Assembly: GCA_949293985.1 (NCBI GenBank)
Contig: CASFFN010000008.1
Span: 1 to 64,000 of the forward strand
Origin: an uncultured Eubacteriales bacterium
GTDB lineage: Bacteria > Bacillota > Clostridia > Oscillospirales > Oscillospiraceae
DNA length: 64,000 nt
Direction of reading: 5' to 3'
Shown: positions 42,386 to 51,132 of the stretch, one piece after another
How positions within the stretch are numbered: position 1 is the stretch's first letter
How the letters are laid out: the number at the start of each line of letters is the position of its first letter
Position numbers and translations under genes: made by a program
Notes under the pieces: generated by a model
Database searches by the model: none
Seen by the model: only the letters and a program-made list of their open reading frames with translations
What the model was told of the DNA's origin: nothing

Positions 42386-43036
42386 GTGGGCTGCTGTATC
42401 ATCATAGGGGCAGGGGAGTGCGCCGGGCTTTTGCGGCCTGTGGAAAAATCCGACTGTCTCATTGCCGCCGACGGCGGCCTTGCCCATGTGAAGGACCTGG
42501 GGCTTACCCCGGATGTGATTTTAGGGGACTTCGACTCTTTGGGCTATGTGCCGGAGGGGGCAAATGTGTTCCCGGCGCGAAAAGACGACACGGACACCAT
42601 GCTGGCAATCCGCCGGGGCTTAGCCCTGGGCTATCACAATTTTCTCATTTACGGCGGACTGGATGGCCCGCGGCTGGACCATACTCTGGCAAACATCCAG
42701 TCTTTGCTGTTTTTGAACCGCCGGGGCTGCCGGGGGGCGCTGGTAGGAACCCATTCCATCGCCCTCATCGCGGAGCCTCCGGGCTTCACCCTTTCGGGGC
42801 CTGCCGGAGGTTTGCTGTCCCTTTTTTCTCTGGGAGGGCAAACGGAAGGGGTGACCCTTCGGGGGTTGGAATACCCCTTGGAAAACGGCAGCTTGCCCGG
42901 GGATTTTCCCTTAGGGGTGAGCAATCATTTTTTGGGAGGAAAAGCAGAGATTGCCCTGGAGGCCGGGCGCCTTCTGGCAGTTTACGATAGAAAAGCCGGT
43001 TTACCCACAGATTTTTTGGGGGAGGCACAACCATGA
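42386..43036 (+). CDS. Thiamine pyrophosphokinase
   Basis: A 216-residue enzyme converting thiamine and ATP to thiamine diphosphate and AMP. Motifs: CLIAADGGLAHV, LGDFDS, DDTDTMLAIRRGL and GGLDGPRLDHTLANI. The start is GTG 42386 after GAGGGG. Its stop overlaps the P-type ATPase start as ATGA. In many Firmicutes this gene follows rsgA and rpe, so the present neighbours are unusual. Confidence 0.9.
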   Translation: MGCCIIIGAGECAGLLRPVEKSDCLIAADGGLAHVKDLGLTPDVILGDFDSLGYVPEGANVFPARKDDTDTMLAIRRGLALGYHNFLIYGGLDGPRLDHTLANIQSLLFLNRRGCRGALVGTHSIALIAEPPGFTLSGPAGGLLSLFSLGGQTEGVTLRGLEYPLENGSLPGDFPLGVSNHFLGGKAEIALEAGRLLAVYDRKAGLPTDFLGEAQP

Positions 43037-45417
43037 CACAGACAAAAGACATCAAGCCGGTTTCCCCGGACTATAACCGGGGTCTGACCCAGGACCAGGT
43101 GCGGCAGCGGCTGGAAGCCGGGCTGGGAAACAGCCAGTCCGCCGGGGCGGGCCTGACGGAAAAGCAGATCCTGGCCAAAAACCTTTTGACCTTTTTCAAC
43201 CTGATATTTGTGGTTCTGGCAGTCATTCTGGCCATTGCCGGTTCTTCCATCAAGAACATGACCTTCCTGGTCATTGTGGTGGTGAACGTGGTCATCGGCT
43301 GCTTTCAGGAAATCCGGGCCAAGCGGGCGGTGGATAAGCTGACCCTCATCGCCCAGCAGAAGCTCCCCGCCATCCGGGACGGAAAAAAGGCGCTGGTCCC
43401 CTCTGACTCTCTGGTGCGGGACGACATTGTGGAGTACGGCCCGGGAGATCAGATTTGCGCCGACGGCATTGTCCGGGTGGGGAAATTACAGGTGAACGAA
43501 GCCCTCATCACCGGCGAGGCGGACGCGGTAATCAAGAAAAAGGGAGACGAACTGAAATCCGGCAGCTTTGTCATCACCGGCCGGGCCCGGGCCCAGCTGA
43601 CCCAGGTGGGCGACGAAAGCTTCGCCGCAAAGCTGGCTTTGGAGGCCAAGGCGAACCCCAAGGTGGCCCGCTCCGAGATGATGGCCTCCCTGGACAAGCT
43701 GATTCATGCGGTGGGCTATACCCTGATTCCCGTGGGCTGCCTGCTGTTTTACCAGGAATTCAAGATTCTGCATATGTCCTTCACCAGCAGCGCCCAGTCC
43801 ACCGTGGCGGCTCTGGTGGGTATGATTCCCGAGGGACTGTATCTGCTCACCAGCATTGCCCTGGCGGTGTCCGCCATGAAGCTCACCCGGCAGCGGGTAC
43901 TGGTGCAGGATATGAACTGTATCGAGTCCCTGGCCCGGGTGGATGTGCTGTGCGTGGACAAAACCGGCACCATCACCCAGCCCACCATGGAGGTGGAAAA
44001 CCTGCTGCCCCTGGGGGACCGGGAGCCGGAGTATTTGGAGCAGGTGCTGAAAGGCCTTTACGGCAGCCGGGAGCCGGACAACGACACCGCCCGGGCCATC
44101 CAGGAGCTGTTCTCCGGGAAGGGAGACTGGGAATGCACCCGGTATGTGCCCTTCACCTCCCAGACCAAGTGGTGCGGCGGTGAATTCGGGGAGCATGGCT
44201 CCTTCGTGGTGGGCGCGCCGGAGTTTATCCTGGGAGAGCATTTTGAAAAAGTGGAAGAGGCGGTTTCTCCCTGGGCCTCCACCGGCTACCGGGTGCTGCT
44301 GGTAGCCGCTTATCCGGCAGAGCTGACGGAAAAACTGGACGGCAGCCTGGCAGAGCCATTGGCCCTGCTGCTCCTCACCTCCCCTCTGCGGCCCCAGGCC
44401 CGGGAGACCTTCTCCTACTTTGCCCAGCAGGGGGTATGCATCAAGGTTATCTCCGGTGACAATCCCCGGACCGTTTCCGCCGTTGCCCAGCGGGCAGGCA
44501 TCGAAAACAGCGAAAAGTATATTGACGCCGGGGAACTGGAAACCTACGAGGATGTTTTCCGGGCGGCAGGGGAGTACACCGTCTTTGGACGGGTGACCCC
44601 GGACAAGAAGAAAATGCTGATCAAAGCCCTGAAAGAGCAGGGCCACACCGTAGCCATGACCGGCGACGGCGTAAACGATGTGCTGGCTATGAAAGAATCC
44701 GACTGCGGCATCGCCATGGCCAGCGGCGCCCAGGCCGCCAGTCAGGTGGCCCGGCTGGTGCTGCTGGATTCGGACTTTTCCGCCATGCCGGACATTGTGG
44801 GAGAAGGCCGCCGTGTCATCAATAATATCCAGCGGGCGGCTACCTTATTTTTGGTGAAGAATATCTTTTCCTTTGGTCTGGCCCTGCTGTCCCTGCTGAC
44901 CCAGCAGCCCTATCCCCTGGCCCCCATCCACATGAGCATCATCTCGGGCCTGACCATCGGCGTGCCCTCCTTCTTCCTGGCGCTGGAGCCCAACTACCAG
45001 CCCATTTCCGGCACCTTCCTGAAAACCGTTCTCCGCCGGGCTTTCCCCGGCGGCCTGACCAGTATCACGGTGGTGCTGCTGCTCCAGGCGATGATGGTGC
45101 ATTTCGCCATCCCCCTGGCAGATGTGCGGGCCATTGCCACGGCCATCCTGGCGGTGGTGGGCCTGATGGTTCTCCACCAGGTGGGAACCCCCATGAACCG
45201 GTTCCGGGCGCTGGTGTGGTGGGCCATGGCGGCGGCCATCATCGGCTGCTTTACCCTCCTGGGGGACTTTTTCGATTTGCAGATTATCAAGGGCTCTTCC
45301 CTTGTGGCGCTGCTGGTCATTCTTCTGGTGATTCCCACGGTGTTCCGGTTTATGCAATGGGTATTTTCCCAGGGTGACCGGCTGTGGGCCAAGGTAAAAG
45401 CCCGCCGGGAGGGATGA
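43033..45417 (+). CDS. P-type cation-transporting ATPase (CtpE-like)
   Basis: A 794-residue P-type ATPase with ten predicted helices. Actuator motif LITGEAD replaces the usual TGES; phosphorylation site D309 is in CVDKTGTITQ; hinge motif GDGVNDVLAMKESDCGIAMA is intact. Helix 4 reads MIPEGLYLLTSIALAVSAM, with PEGLY rather than PEGLP, and there is no N-terminal CxxC metal domain. The pattern resembles the CtpE group, for which calcium uptake is reported in mycobacteria, more than P1B metal exporters. Substrate is therefore tentatively Ca2+ or another hard cation. It starts directly at the TPK stop. Confidence 0.85.
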   Translation: MTQTKDIKPVSPDYNRGLTQDQVRQRLEAGLGNSQSAGAGLTEKQILAKNLLTFFNLIFVVLAVILAIAGSSIKNMTFLVIVVVNVVIGCFQEIRAKRAVDKLTLIAQQKLPAIRDGKKALVPSDSLVRDDIVEYGPGDQICADGIVRVGKLQVNEALITGEADAVIKKKGDELKSGSFVITGRARAQLTQVGDESFAAKLALEAKANPKVARSEMMASLDKLIHAVGYTLIPVGCLLFYQEFKILHMSFTSSAQSTVAALVGMIPEGLYLLTSIALAVSAMKLTRQRVLVQDMNCIESLARVDVLCVDKTGTITQPTMEVENLLPLGDREPEYLEQVLKGLYGSREPDNDTARAIQELFSGKGDWECTRYVPFTSQTKWCGGEFGEHGSFVVGAPEFILGEHFEKVEEAVSPWASTGYRVLLVAAYPAELTEKLDGSLAEPLALLLLTSPLRPQARETFSYFAQQGVCIKVISGDNPRTVSAVAQRAGIENSEKYIDAGELETYEDVFRAAGEYTVFGRVTPDKKKMLIKALKEQGHTVAMTGDGVNDVLAMKESDCGIAMASGAQAASQVARLVLLDSDFSAMPDIVGEGRRVINNIQRAATLFLVKNIFSFGLALLSLLTQQPYPLAPIHMSIISGLTIGVPSFFLALEPNYQPISGTFLKTVLRRAFPGGLTSITVVLLLQAMMVHFAIPLADVRAIATAILAVVGLMVLHQVGTPMNRFRALVWWAMAAAIIGCFTLLGDFFDLQIIKGSSLVALLVILLVIPTVFRFMQWVFSQGDRLWAKVKARREG

Positions 45418-45418
45418 T

Positions 45419-46774
45419 ATGCTGACCTACCAGCTGAAAAAGCAGCCGGGGCTTCCCCTTTATGAGGCGCTGTACCGGTGTATCCGGGAGGACATCCGCG
45501 CAGGAAAGCTCCGTCCCGGGGAGCGGCTGCCCTCCAAGCGGAGCCTGTGCGCCCATCTGAAGGTGAGTAAAATCACCGTGGAAAATGCCTACAACCAGCT
45601 TTTGGCGGAGGGGTATATCTCCTCCCGGGAGAAGGTGGGCTACTTTGTGGAGGCGGTGCAGCAGCTGCCGCCCCAGACCCCCAAGGCCCTCCAGACTCCG
45701 CCCCCGGAAGGGAAGCTTTTGGACTTGTCCGGCAACGGTTCTCCCCGGTTCCCTTTTACGGTGTGGAGCCGCCTCCAGCGGCAAGTACTGCTGGACTACG
45801 GGCAAAAACTCCTGCTGCCCCTGCCCAACCAGGGCATCGGAGAGCTGCGCCAGGCCATTGCCTGGCACCTGGGGGCTTTCCGGGGTCTGGAAGTCAATCC
45901 CGAGGATATTTTTGTAGGCGCCGGTACAGACTTTTTGTATAACCTACTGGTGCAGCTTTTGGGCCGGGACAAGTGCTATGGGGTGGAGGAACCGGGTTAC
46001 AGCAAAATTTACGACATCTACCGCTGTGCCGGAGCCAGATGCGCCCTTTTGCCCATGGACAAGGCGGGAGTGCTGCCCGGGGAGGGCGCTCAGGTACTCC
46101 ACATTTCCCCGGCCCACCACTTTCCCACAGGACTGGTGACGCCCCTTTCCCGGCGGCGGGAGCTTCTCCGGTGGGCTGCCGCAGAAGCGGGGCGGTATAT
46201 CATTGAGGACGACTACGACAGCGAGTTCCGCTTTGCCGGCCGGCCTCTGCCTACGCTCAAAGCCATGGACGCCGGGGGGCGGGTCATCTATATGAACAGC
46301 TTTACCAAGTCCCTGGCCCCCTCCATCCGCATCAGCTATATGATTTTGCCCCCGGCTCTGATGGCGGCGCTGCAAGCCCGGCTGGGCTTTTACGCCGGAA
46401 CCGTCCCCAGCTTCGAGCAGTACACCCTGGCCCGGTTCATCCGGGAGGGATATTTTGAAAAGCACATCAACCGGATGCGGAAGTTCTACAAAGCCAGGCG
46501 GGATACCCTGCTGGAATTGGTGGCCCGGTGTCCCCGGCGGCTGCAGGTGCTGGAGGAAGGGGCAGGCCTCCACTTTCTTCTCCGGGTGGACACTGCCCTT
46601 ACAGACCCGGAGCTTGTCCAGGCCTGCGCCCGAAAGGGCCTGAAAGTGCGGTGTCTTTCCCAGTACTACCGGGAAACGCCCCCGGAAAACTGCCGGGGCT
46701 ATCTGGTCATCAATTACTCAGGCCTTGGGGACGAGGACATTGCGGTTCTTGCGAACGTGATAAAAACCCTGTAA
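45419..46774 (+). CDS. MocR/PdxR-type regulator (GntR HTH fused to aminotransferase fold)
   Basis: A 451-residue fusion: a winged HTH at about 1-75 (LYRCIREDIRAGKLRPGERLPSKRSLCAHLKVSKITVENAYNQLLAEGYI) and a fold-type I aminotransferase-like domain at about 100-451. The PLP lysine is in NSFTKSLAPSIRISYM, with DDYDSEFRF upstream. Such proteins sense PLP or amino acids and often activate pdxST or gab genes; none are adjacent here. It starts two bases after the ATPase stop and so is probably read through from upstream. Confidence 0.88.
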   Translation: MLTYQLKKQPGLPLYEALYRCIREDIRAGKLRPGERLPSKRSLCAHLKVSKITVENAYNQLLAEGYISSREKVGYFVEAVQQLPPQTPKALQTPPPEGKLLDLSGNGSPRFPFTVWSRLQRQVLLDYGQKLLLPLPNQGIGELRQAIAWHLGAFRGLEVNPEDIFVGAGTDFLYNLLVQLLGRDKCYGVEEPGYSKIYDIYRCAGARCALLPMDKAGVLPGEGAQVLHISPAHHFPTGLVTPLSRRRELLRWAAAEAGRYIIEDDYDSEFRFAGRPLPTLKAMDAGGRVIYMNSFTKSLAPSIRISYMILPPALMAALQARLGFYAGTVPSFEQYTLARFIREGYFEKHINRMRKFYKARRDTLLELVARCPRRLQVLEEGAGLHFLLRVDTALTDPELVQACARKGLKVRCLSQYYRETPPENCRGYLVINYSGLGDEDIAVLANVIKTL

Positions 46775-46789
46775 CTGGGAGGATTTTTT

Positions 46790-47539
46790 ATGAAAAAAGT
46801 ATTGGAAATTTGCGTGGATTCCTATGATTCCGCCCGGGCGGCGGTGGCAGGCGGCGCGGACCGGCTGGAGCTGTGCGCCGCCCTGTCCGTGGGAGGCCTG
46901 ACCCCCTATCAAGAGCTGCTGGCGGACATCCGCAGCTTTTCGGATATCCCCGTCCGGTGCCTCATGCGTCCCAGAGCCGGGGACTTTCTTTACACCCGGC
47001 AGGAGATTTCCATGATGGCCCGGCAGATGGAGGCGCTCCGTCAGGCCGGCGCCAGCGGCTTTGTCATCGGCTGCCTCACCCCGGAGGGGGAGCTGGCCGG
47101 CATGGAGGAGCTGATGGAGGCCGCCGGGGGACTGCCTCTGACCCTGCACCGGTGTATCGATGTGAGCCGGGACCCGGTGGATACCTACCGCCGGGCGGCA
47201 GAGCTGGGCTTTGACACGGTACTCACCAGCGGCGCAGCGGCAAACGCCACCGCCGGAATGGCAACCATCGCCCGGCTCGTCGCCCTCCGGGAGGAAACCG
47301 GCGGGCCGGAGGTACTCATCGGCGCCGGGGTGAATGCCCGGGTAATCGAGAAGTTCCGCCGGGAGGTGCCGGGTTCCCGGGCCTTCCACATGAGCGGAAA
47401 ATTCTCTGTGGAGAGCGGCATGGCTTTCCGCCGGGAGGGAGTTCCCATGGGCGTCCCGGGTCTGGACGAGTGGCACATTGACCAAACCTCCCGGCAAGCG
47501 GTGGAGGAAGCCGCCCGGGCTTTGGCAGAGCCTCTGTAA
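46790..47539 (+). CDS. cutC: CutC family protein
   Basis: A 249-residue TIM-barrel protein of the CutC family: EICVDSYDSARAAVAGGADRLELCAAL, RCLMRPRAGDF, FVIGCLTPEGE, LHRCIDVSRDP and TSGAA. It was first linked to copper tolerance, but the enzymatic role is unsettled. GGGAGGA precedes the ATG. It lies 15 bp after the MocR gene and 35 bp before yfmF. Confidence 0.88.
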   Translation: MKKVLEICVDSYDSARAAVAGGADRLELCAALSVGGLTPYQELLADIRSFSDIPVRCLMRPRAGDFLYTRQEISMMARQMEALRQAGASGFVIGCLTPEGELAGMEELMEAAGGLPLTLHRCIDVSRDPVDTYRRAAELGFDTVLTSGAAANATAGMATIARLVALREETGGPEVLIGAGVNARVIEKFRREVPGSRAFHMSGKFSVESGMAFRREGVPMGVPGLDEWHIDQTSRQAVEEAARALAEPL

Positions 47540-47574
47540 TCAGACCCATTTCAACGGACAGGAAATCAGGAAAC

Positions 47575-48843
47575 ATGATGCCAGAAACCATTTCTCTGGG
47601 ACGGGGGATTACCCTGCGGTGTATCCGCCAGTCCCGATTCAAGCAGGGGTGTCTTAGCTTGCAGCTGCTGCGCCCCATGGCCCGGGAGGAGGCGGCTTTC
47701 AACGCCCTGCTTCCGGCGGTGCTTCTCCGGGGGACGGAAAAATCCCCGGATTTGCGGGCCATCACCCTCCGTCTGGACGATTTGTACGGCGCCTCCGTAG
47801 GCGCCATCGTGCGGCGGCTGGGGGACTACCAGACCACCGGCCTGTATTGCGGCTTTATTGAAGACGCCTACGCCCTGGAAGGGAACCGGATCCTTGCCCC
47901 CATGGCGGACTTTCTCCGGGAGCTGCTGCTGGAGCCGGTGCTGGAAGGGGAGGGCTTTTCCCGGGACTTTGTGGAAGGGGAGAAGGCCAACCTCATCTCC
48001 GCCATCGACACCGTCCGCAATGACAAGCAGCTGTACGCCTCCGCTCAGTTTTCCCGGCTTATGTGCCGGGAGGATTCCCTGGGGATTCCCCGGCTGGGGG
48101 AGCGGGAGGATGTAAAGAGGATTACCCCGGAGGGGCTTTATGCCCATTACCGGAAAATCCTCCGGGAAAGCCCCATGGAGATTTTCTATGTAGGCTCCCG
48201 GGAGCCGGAGGCGGTGGCAGAGCTTCTGCGCCCCTTTGCCGGAAGCCTATCCCGGCAGGTTCTGCCCCTGCCGCCCCAGACCCCCTTCCATGCCTGCGAG
48301 CCTCAGAATCAGGTGGAGGCGCTGGATGTGGCCCAGAGCCGCCTGTGCATGGGCTATACCACCCCCATCACCTTTGGGGACGCCCGCTTTGCCGCCATGC
48401 AGCTGTGCAACGCCATTTTGGGCGGCAGCATGAGCAACAAGCTGTTCACGGTAATCCGGGAGCAGATGTCCCTGTGCTATGACATTGGTTCTTCCTACAA
48501 CGGAGGCAAGGGAATCCTCTCTGTGAAGGCGGGCATTGATGCCAGCCAGGAGCAGACCGTCCGCCGGGAGGTGGAACGGCAAATCGACGCCTGCCGCCGG
48601 GGGGACTTTACGGAGCAGGAGCTAAGCGCCGCCCGGCAGACCCTCATCAGTCAGCTGCAACAGGTGCCCGACTCCCCCGGGAGCCTGGAAAGCTACTATG
48701 CCTCCTCCCTCATCGGCGGACTGAATCTGGAGCCGGAGGACTATATCGGGAAGCTGACGGCGGCTTCCCGGGAGGAGATTGCCCGGGCCGCCCAGACCTT
48801 GCGGCTGCACACCGTATATTTTTTGAAGGGGGAAGGTCAATGA
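47575..48843 (+). CDS. yfmF: M16 family peptidase-like protein, YfmF type
   Basis: A 422-residue M16/insulinase-fold protein. The HxxEH zinc motif of active M16 peptidases is absent; the equivalent region reads AVLLRGTEKSPDLRAI, so this subunit is probably non-catalytic. YfmF/YfmH pairs are linked to 5-aminopentanol modification of elongation factor P in Bacillus. The stop overlaps the yfmH start as ATGA. Two ATGs stand in tandem at 47575 and 47578 after AGGAAAC; either could be used. Confidence 0.82.
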   Translation: MMPETISLGRGITLRCIRQSRFKQGCLSLQLLRPMAREEAAFNALLPAVLLRGTEKSPDLRAITLRLDDLYGASVGAIVRRLGDYQTTGLYCGFIEDAYALEGNRILAPMADFLRELLLEPVLEGEGFSRDFVEGEKANLISAIDTVRNDKQLYASAQFSRLMCREDSLGIPRLGEREDVKRITPEGLYAHYRKILRESPMEIFYVGSREPEAVAELLRPFAGSLSRQVLPLPPQTPFHACEPQNQVEALDVAQSRLCMGYTTPITFGDARFAAMQLCNAILGGSMSNKLFTVIREQMSLCYDIGSSYNGGKGILSVKAGIDASQEQTVRREVERQIDACRRGDFTEQELSAARQTLISQLQQVPDSPGSLESYYASSLIGGLNLEPEDYIGKLTAASREEIARAAQTLRLHTVYFLKGEGQ

Positions 48844-50114
48844 ATAGAACCCATTACCCCCGGCTGGGGGAAGCCTTGTACCGGGATACCCTTCCCAACG
48901 GATTGCCTATGGTGGTGCTGCCCCGGCCGGGCTTTCGGAAGAAGCTGTGCTATCTGGTCACCGGCTACGGCTCCGTGCACCAGGATTTCACCCGGAACGG
49001 CGAGGTTTTCCACACCCCGGCAGGCGTGGCCCACTTTTTGGAGCACAAACTTTTCGATTTGCCCGGGCGGGACATTTCCCAGGAGTTCGCCGCCCTGGGG
49101 GCTTCCGTGAATGCCTTTACCACCTACGACATGACCGCCTATTATTTTTCCTGCACCGGCCATTTCCCGCGGAACCTGCGGCTGCTGTTGGAAATGGTGT
49201 CCGCTCCCCGCTTCACCCAGGAAAGCGTGGACAAGGAGCAGGGAATCATCGGGCAGGAAATTGCCATGAATTTAGACAGCCCGGACACCCGGATTTTTGA
49301 AACCCTCATGGGGGAAATGTATGGGAATCACCCCATAAAGCACCCCATTTTGGGAACGGAGGACTCCATTCGGGAGATTACCCCGGAGATTCTCCGGCTA
49401 TGCCACAGCGCCTTTTACAGCGCCGGGAATTTGCTGCTTTGCGTCATCGGCGATGTAGACCCCCAGGAGGTGGCGGACATTGCCGGAGACGTTCCCCTTT
49501 CCCGGGAGGCGGTCGTTCCCCAGGAGGTGTGGCCCGAGCCGGAAGGGGTGCTGCGCCGCCAGGTAAAAACCCGGATGGATGTGGCAAGCCCCATGTTCCA
49601 GCTGGGCTTCAAATGCCCCTGGCCCGGCAAGGGGGAGGCGGGCGTCCGCCGGGAGATTGTGGCGGACTTGGCGGCGGAGACGCTGTTCGGCGAGTCCTCC
49701 CCCTTATATCTGGAGCTTTACCAGAAAGGGCTGATCGACACCTCTTTCGGCGGCGGCTTTGAGACCGTGTCCGGCATGGCCATGCTGACGGCCTCGGGAG
49801 ATTCCAAGGAGCCGGAGGCGGTGCAAGAGGCCGTTTTCCGGGAGGCCCGGCGGCTGTGCCGGGAAGGGTTGGAGCCGGGGGCGTTTCTTCGGATGAAGCG
49901 CAGCGCCTTGGGACGGCGGATTCGCAGCCTGGACAGCTTCGATTCCACCTGCTTCCGGCTGTGTGCCTACCACTTTTCCGGGTACGATTATTTCCGGTTC
50001 CCGGAGCTGTACGAGAACATTCAGGAGGAGGAGCTGTATCCCTTCCTGGAGGAAACCGTGACGGAGGAAAGGTGCTGCCTTTCCCGGATTGAACCCATAG
50101 GAGGTATGGTATGA
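48840..50114 (+). CDS. yfmH: M16 family metallopeptidase, YfmH type
   Basis: A 424-residue M16 peptidase with an intact zinc motif H65-F-L-E68-H69 (AGVAHFLEHKLF) and the distal acidic ligand region (SVDKEQGIIGQEIAMN). It should form a catalytic/non-catalytic pair with the upstream product. The substrate is unproven; the pathway link to EF-P modification is from Bacillus genetics. Its stop overlaps the lgt start (50111-50114). Confidence 0.87.
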   Translation: MNRTHYPRLGEALYRDTLPNGLPMVVLPRPGFRKKLCYLVTGYGSVHQDFTRNGEVFHTPAGVAHFLEHKLFDLPGRDISQEFAALGASVNAFTTYDMTAYYFSCTGHFPRNLRLLLEMVSAPRFTQESVDKEQGIIGQEIAMNLDSPDTRIFETLMGEMYGNHPIKHPILGTEDSIREITPEILRLCHSAFYSAGNLLLCVIGDVDPQEVADIAGDVPLSREAVVPQEVWPEPEGVLRRQVKTRMDVASPMFQLGFKCPWPGKGEAGVRREIVADLAAETLFGESSPLYLELYQKGLIDTSFGGGFETVSGMAMLTASGDSKEPEAVQEAVFREARRLCREGLEPGAFLRMKRSALGRRIRSLDSFDSTCFRLCAYHFSGYDYFRFPELYENIQEEELYPFLEETVTEERCCLSRIEPIGGMV

Positions 50115-50941
50115 GCATTTATTTTCCCGGATTGGGGCTGGAAATCAATCCCCCCAGCACCTTTGAACTTTTCGGCCTGACCATCCATCTGTACGGCCTG
50201 ATTATCGCCACCGGACTGGTGCTGGCGGCTGTCTACGGAATGCGCCGGGCATCCCAGTTTGGCCTCACGGAGGACCACATTCTGGACGGCGTTCTGTGGG
50301 TGACCCCCTTTGCCATCGTCTGCGCCCGGCTTTACTACTGCGTATTCGAGTGGCAGCGGTACACTGCTGATCCCCTTTCCGTTTTCTACATCTGGCAAGG
50401 CGGACTGGCCATTTACGGCGGTGTCATCGGCGCCGCCATCGGCATTGTGGTATACTGCCGGGTAAAGCACCTGAAAATCACCCCTGTTCTGGATTTGGTG
50501 TCTTTGGGCTTTCTCATCGGACAGGCCATCGGCCGTTGGGGAAACTTCTTCAACCGGGAAGCCCACGGCGGTATCACCGAGAGCTTTCTGCGGATGGGCA
50601 TTATGGATCCCATCACCGGAGAGTATACCTTCTACCATCCCACCTTCCTCTATGAGTCGGTGTGGAATGCCGCCGGCTTTGTGCTCCTGCACTTCCTCTC
50701 CAAGAAGCGGAAATATGATGGTCAGATTGCCCTGGGCTACCTGGCCTGGTATGGCTTCGGCCGGATGATTATTGAGGGAATGCGTACCGACAGCCTGTGG
50801 TGGGGCCCCTTCCGGGTAAGCCAGGTGCTGGCAGGCCTGACCTTCGTGGCCGGAGCCGCCGCCCTGATTGTCCTCCACTTCCGTCCCCACGACCCGGAAA
50901 AGCTCTTCGTCAACCAGATGAAAAAGCGGCAGCAAGCCTGA
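50111..50941 (+). CDS. lgt: Prolipoprotein diacylglyceryl transferase
   Basis: A 276-residue membrane enzyme with about seven helices that adds diacylglycerol to the lipobox Cys of prolipoproteins such as the BMP protein in this window. The family signature GQAIGRWGNFFNREAHGG is present and includes the essential Arg-Asn-Glu set. It is translationally coupled to yfmH and followed by a strong terminator. Confidence 0.93.
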   Translation: MSIYFPGLGLEINPPSTFELFGLTIHLYGLIIATGLVLAAVYGMRRASQFGLTEDHILDGVLWVTPFAIVCARLYYCVFEWQRYTADPLSVFYIWQGGLAIYGGVIGAAIGIVVYCRVKHLKITPVLDLVSLGFLIGQAIGRWGNFFNREAHGGITESFLRMGIMDPITGEYTFYHPTFLYESVWNAAGFVLLHFLSKKRKYDGQIALGYLAWYGFGRMIIEGMRTDSLWWGPFRVSQVLAGLTFVAGAAALIVLHFRPHDPEKLFVNQMKKRQQA

Positions 50942-50990
50942 CCCCGGCGGCCATGCGCGCCAAGCCGGTTCCAAATCGTTACTGCCCCAA

Positions 50991-51032
50991 CCCGCCCGGT
51001 ATCGCTTTATGGCGCGATACCGGGCGTTTTTG
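50991..51032 (+). terminator. Terminator of the lgt transcript
   Basis: CGCCCGGTATCGC/GCGATACCGGGCG stem followed by TTTTTGG. Confidence 0.85.
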
Positions 51033-51132
51033 GTGCGGGGGATTGTGAAAAAATTCACATTTTCCCCATAGCGATTCCGGGGAAGCTGTGGTATAATGTT
51101 TTGTAAGTATACCATATTGGGAGCGTATTGCT

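Noticed and set aside
50942-51132. Another copy of a dispersed repeat, because of CCCGCCCGGTATCG shared with 36900-36915
   Set aside because: The shared stretch is short and at 51 kb belongs to a plain terminator; no longer conserved blocks surround it.
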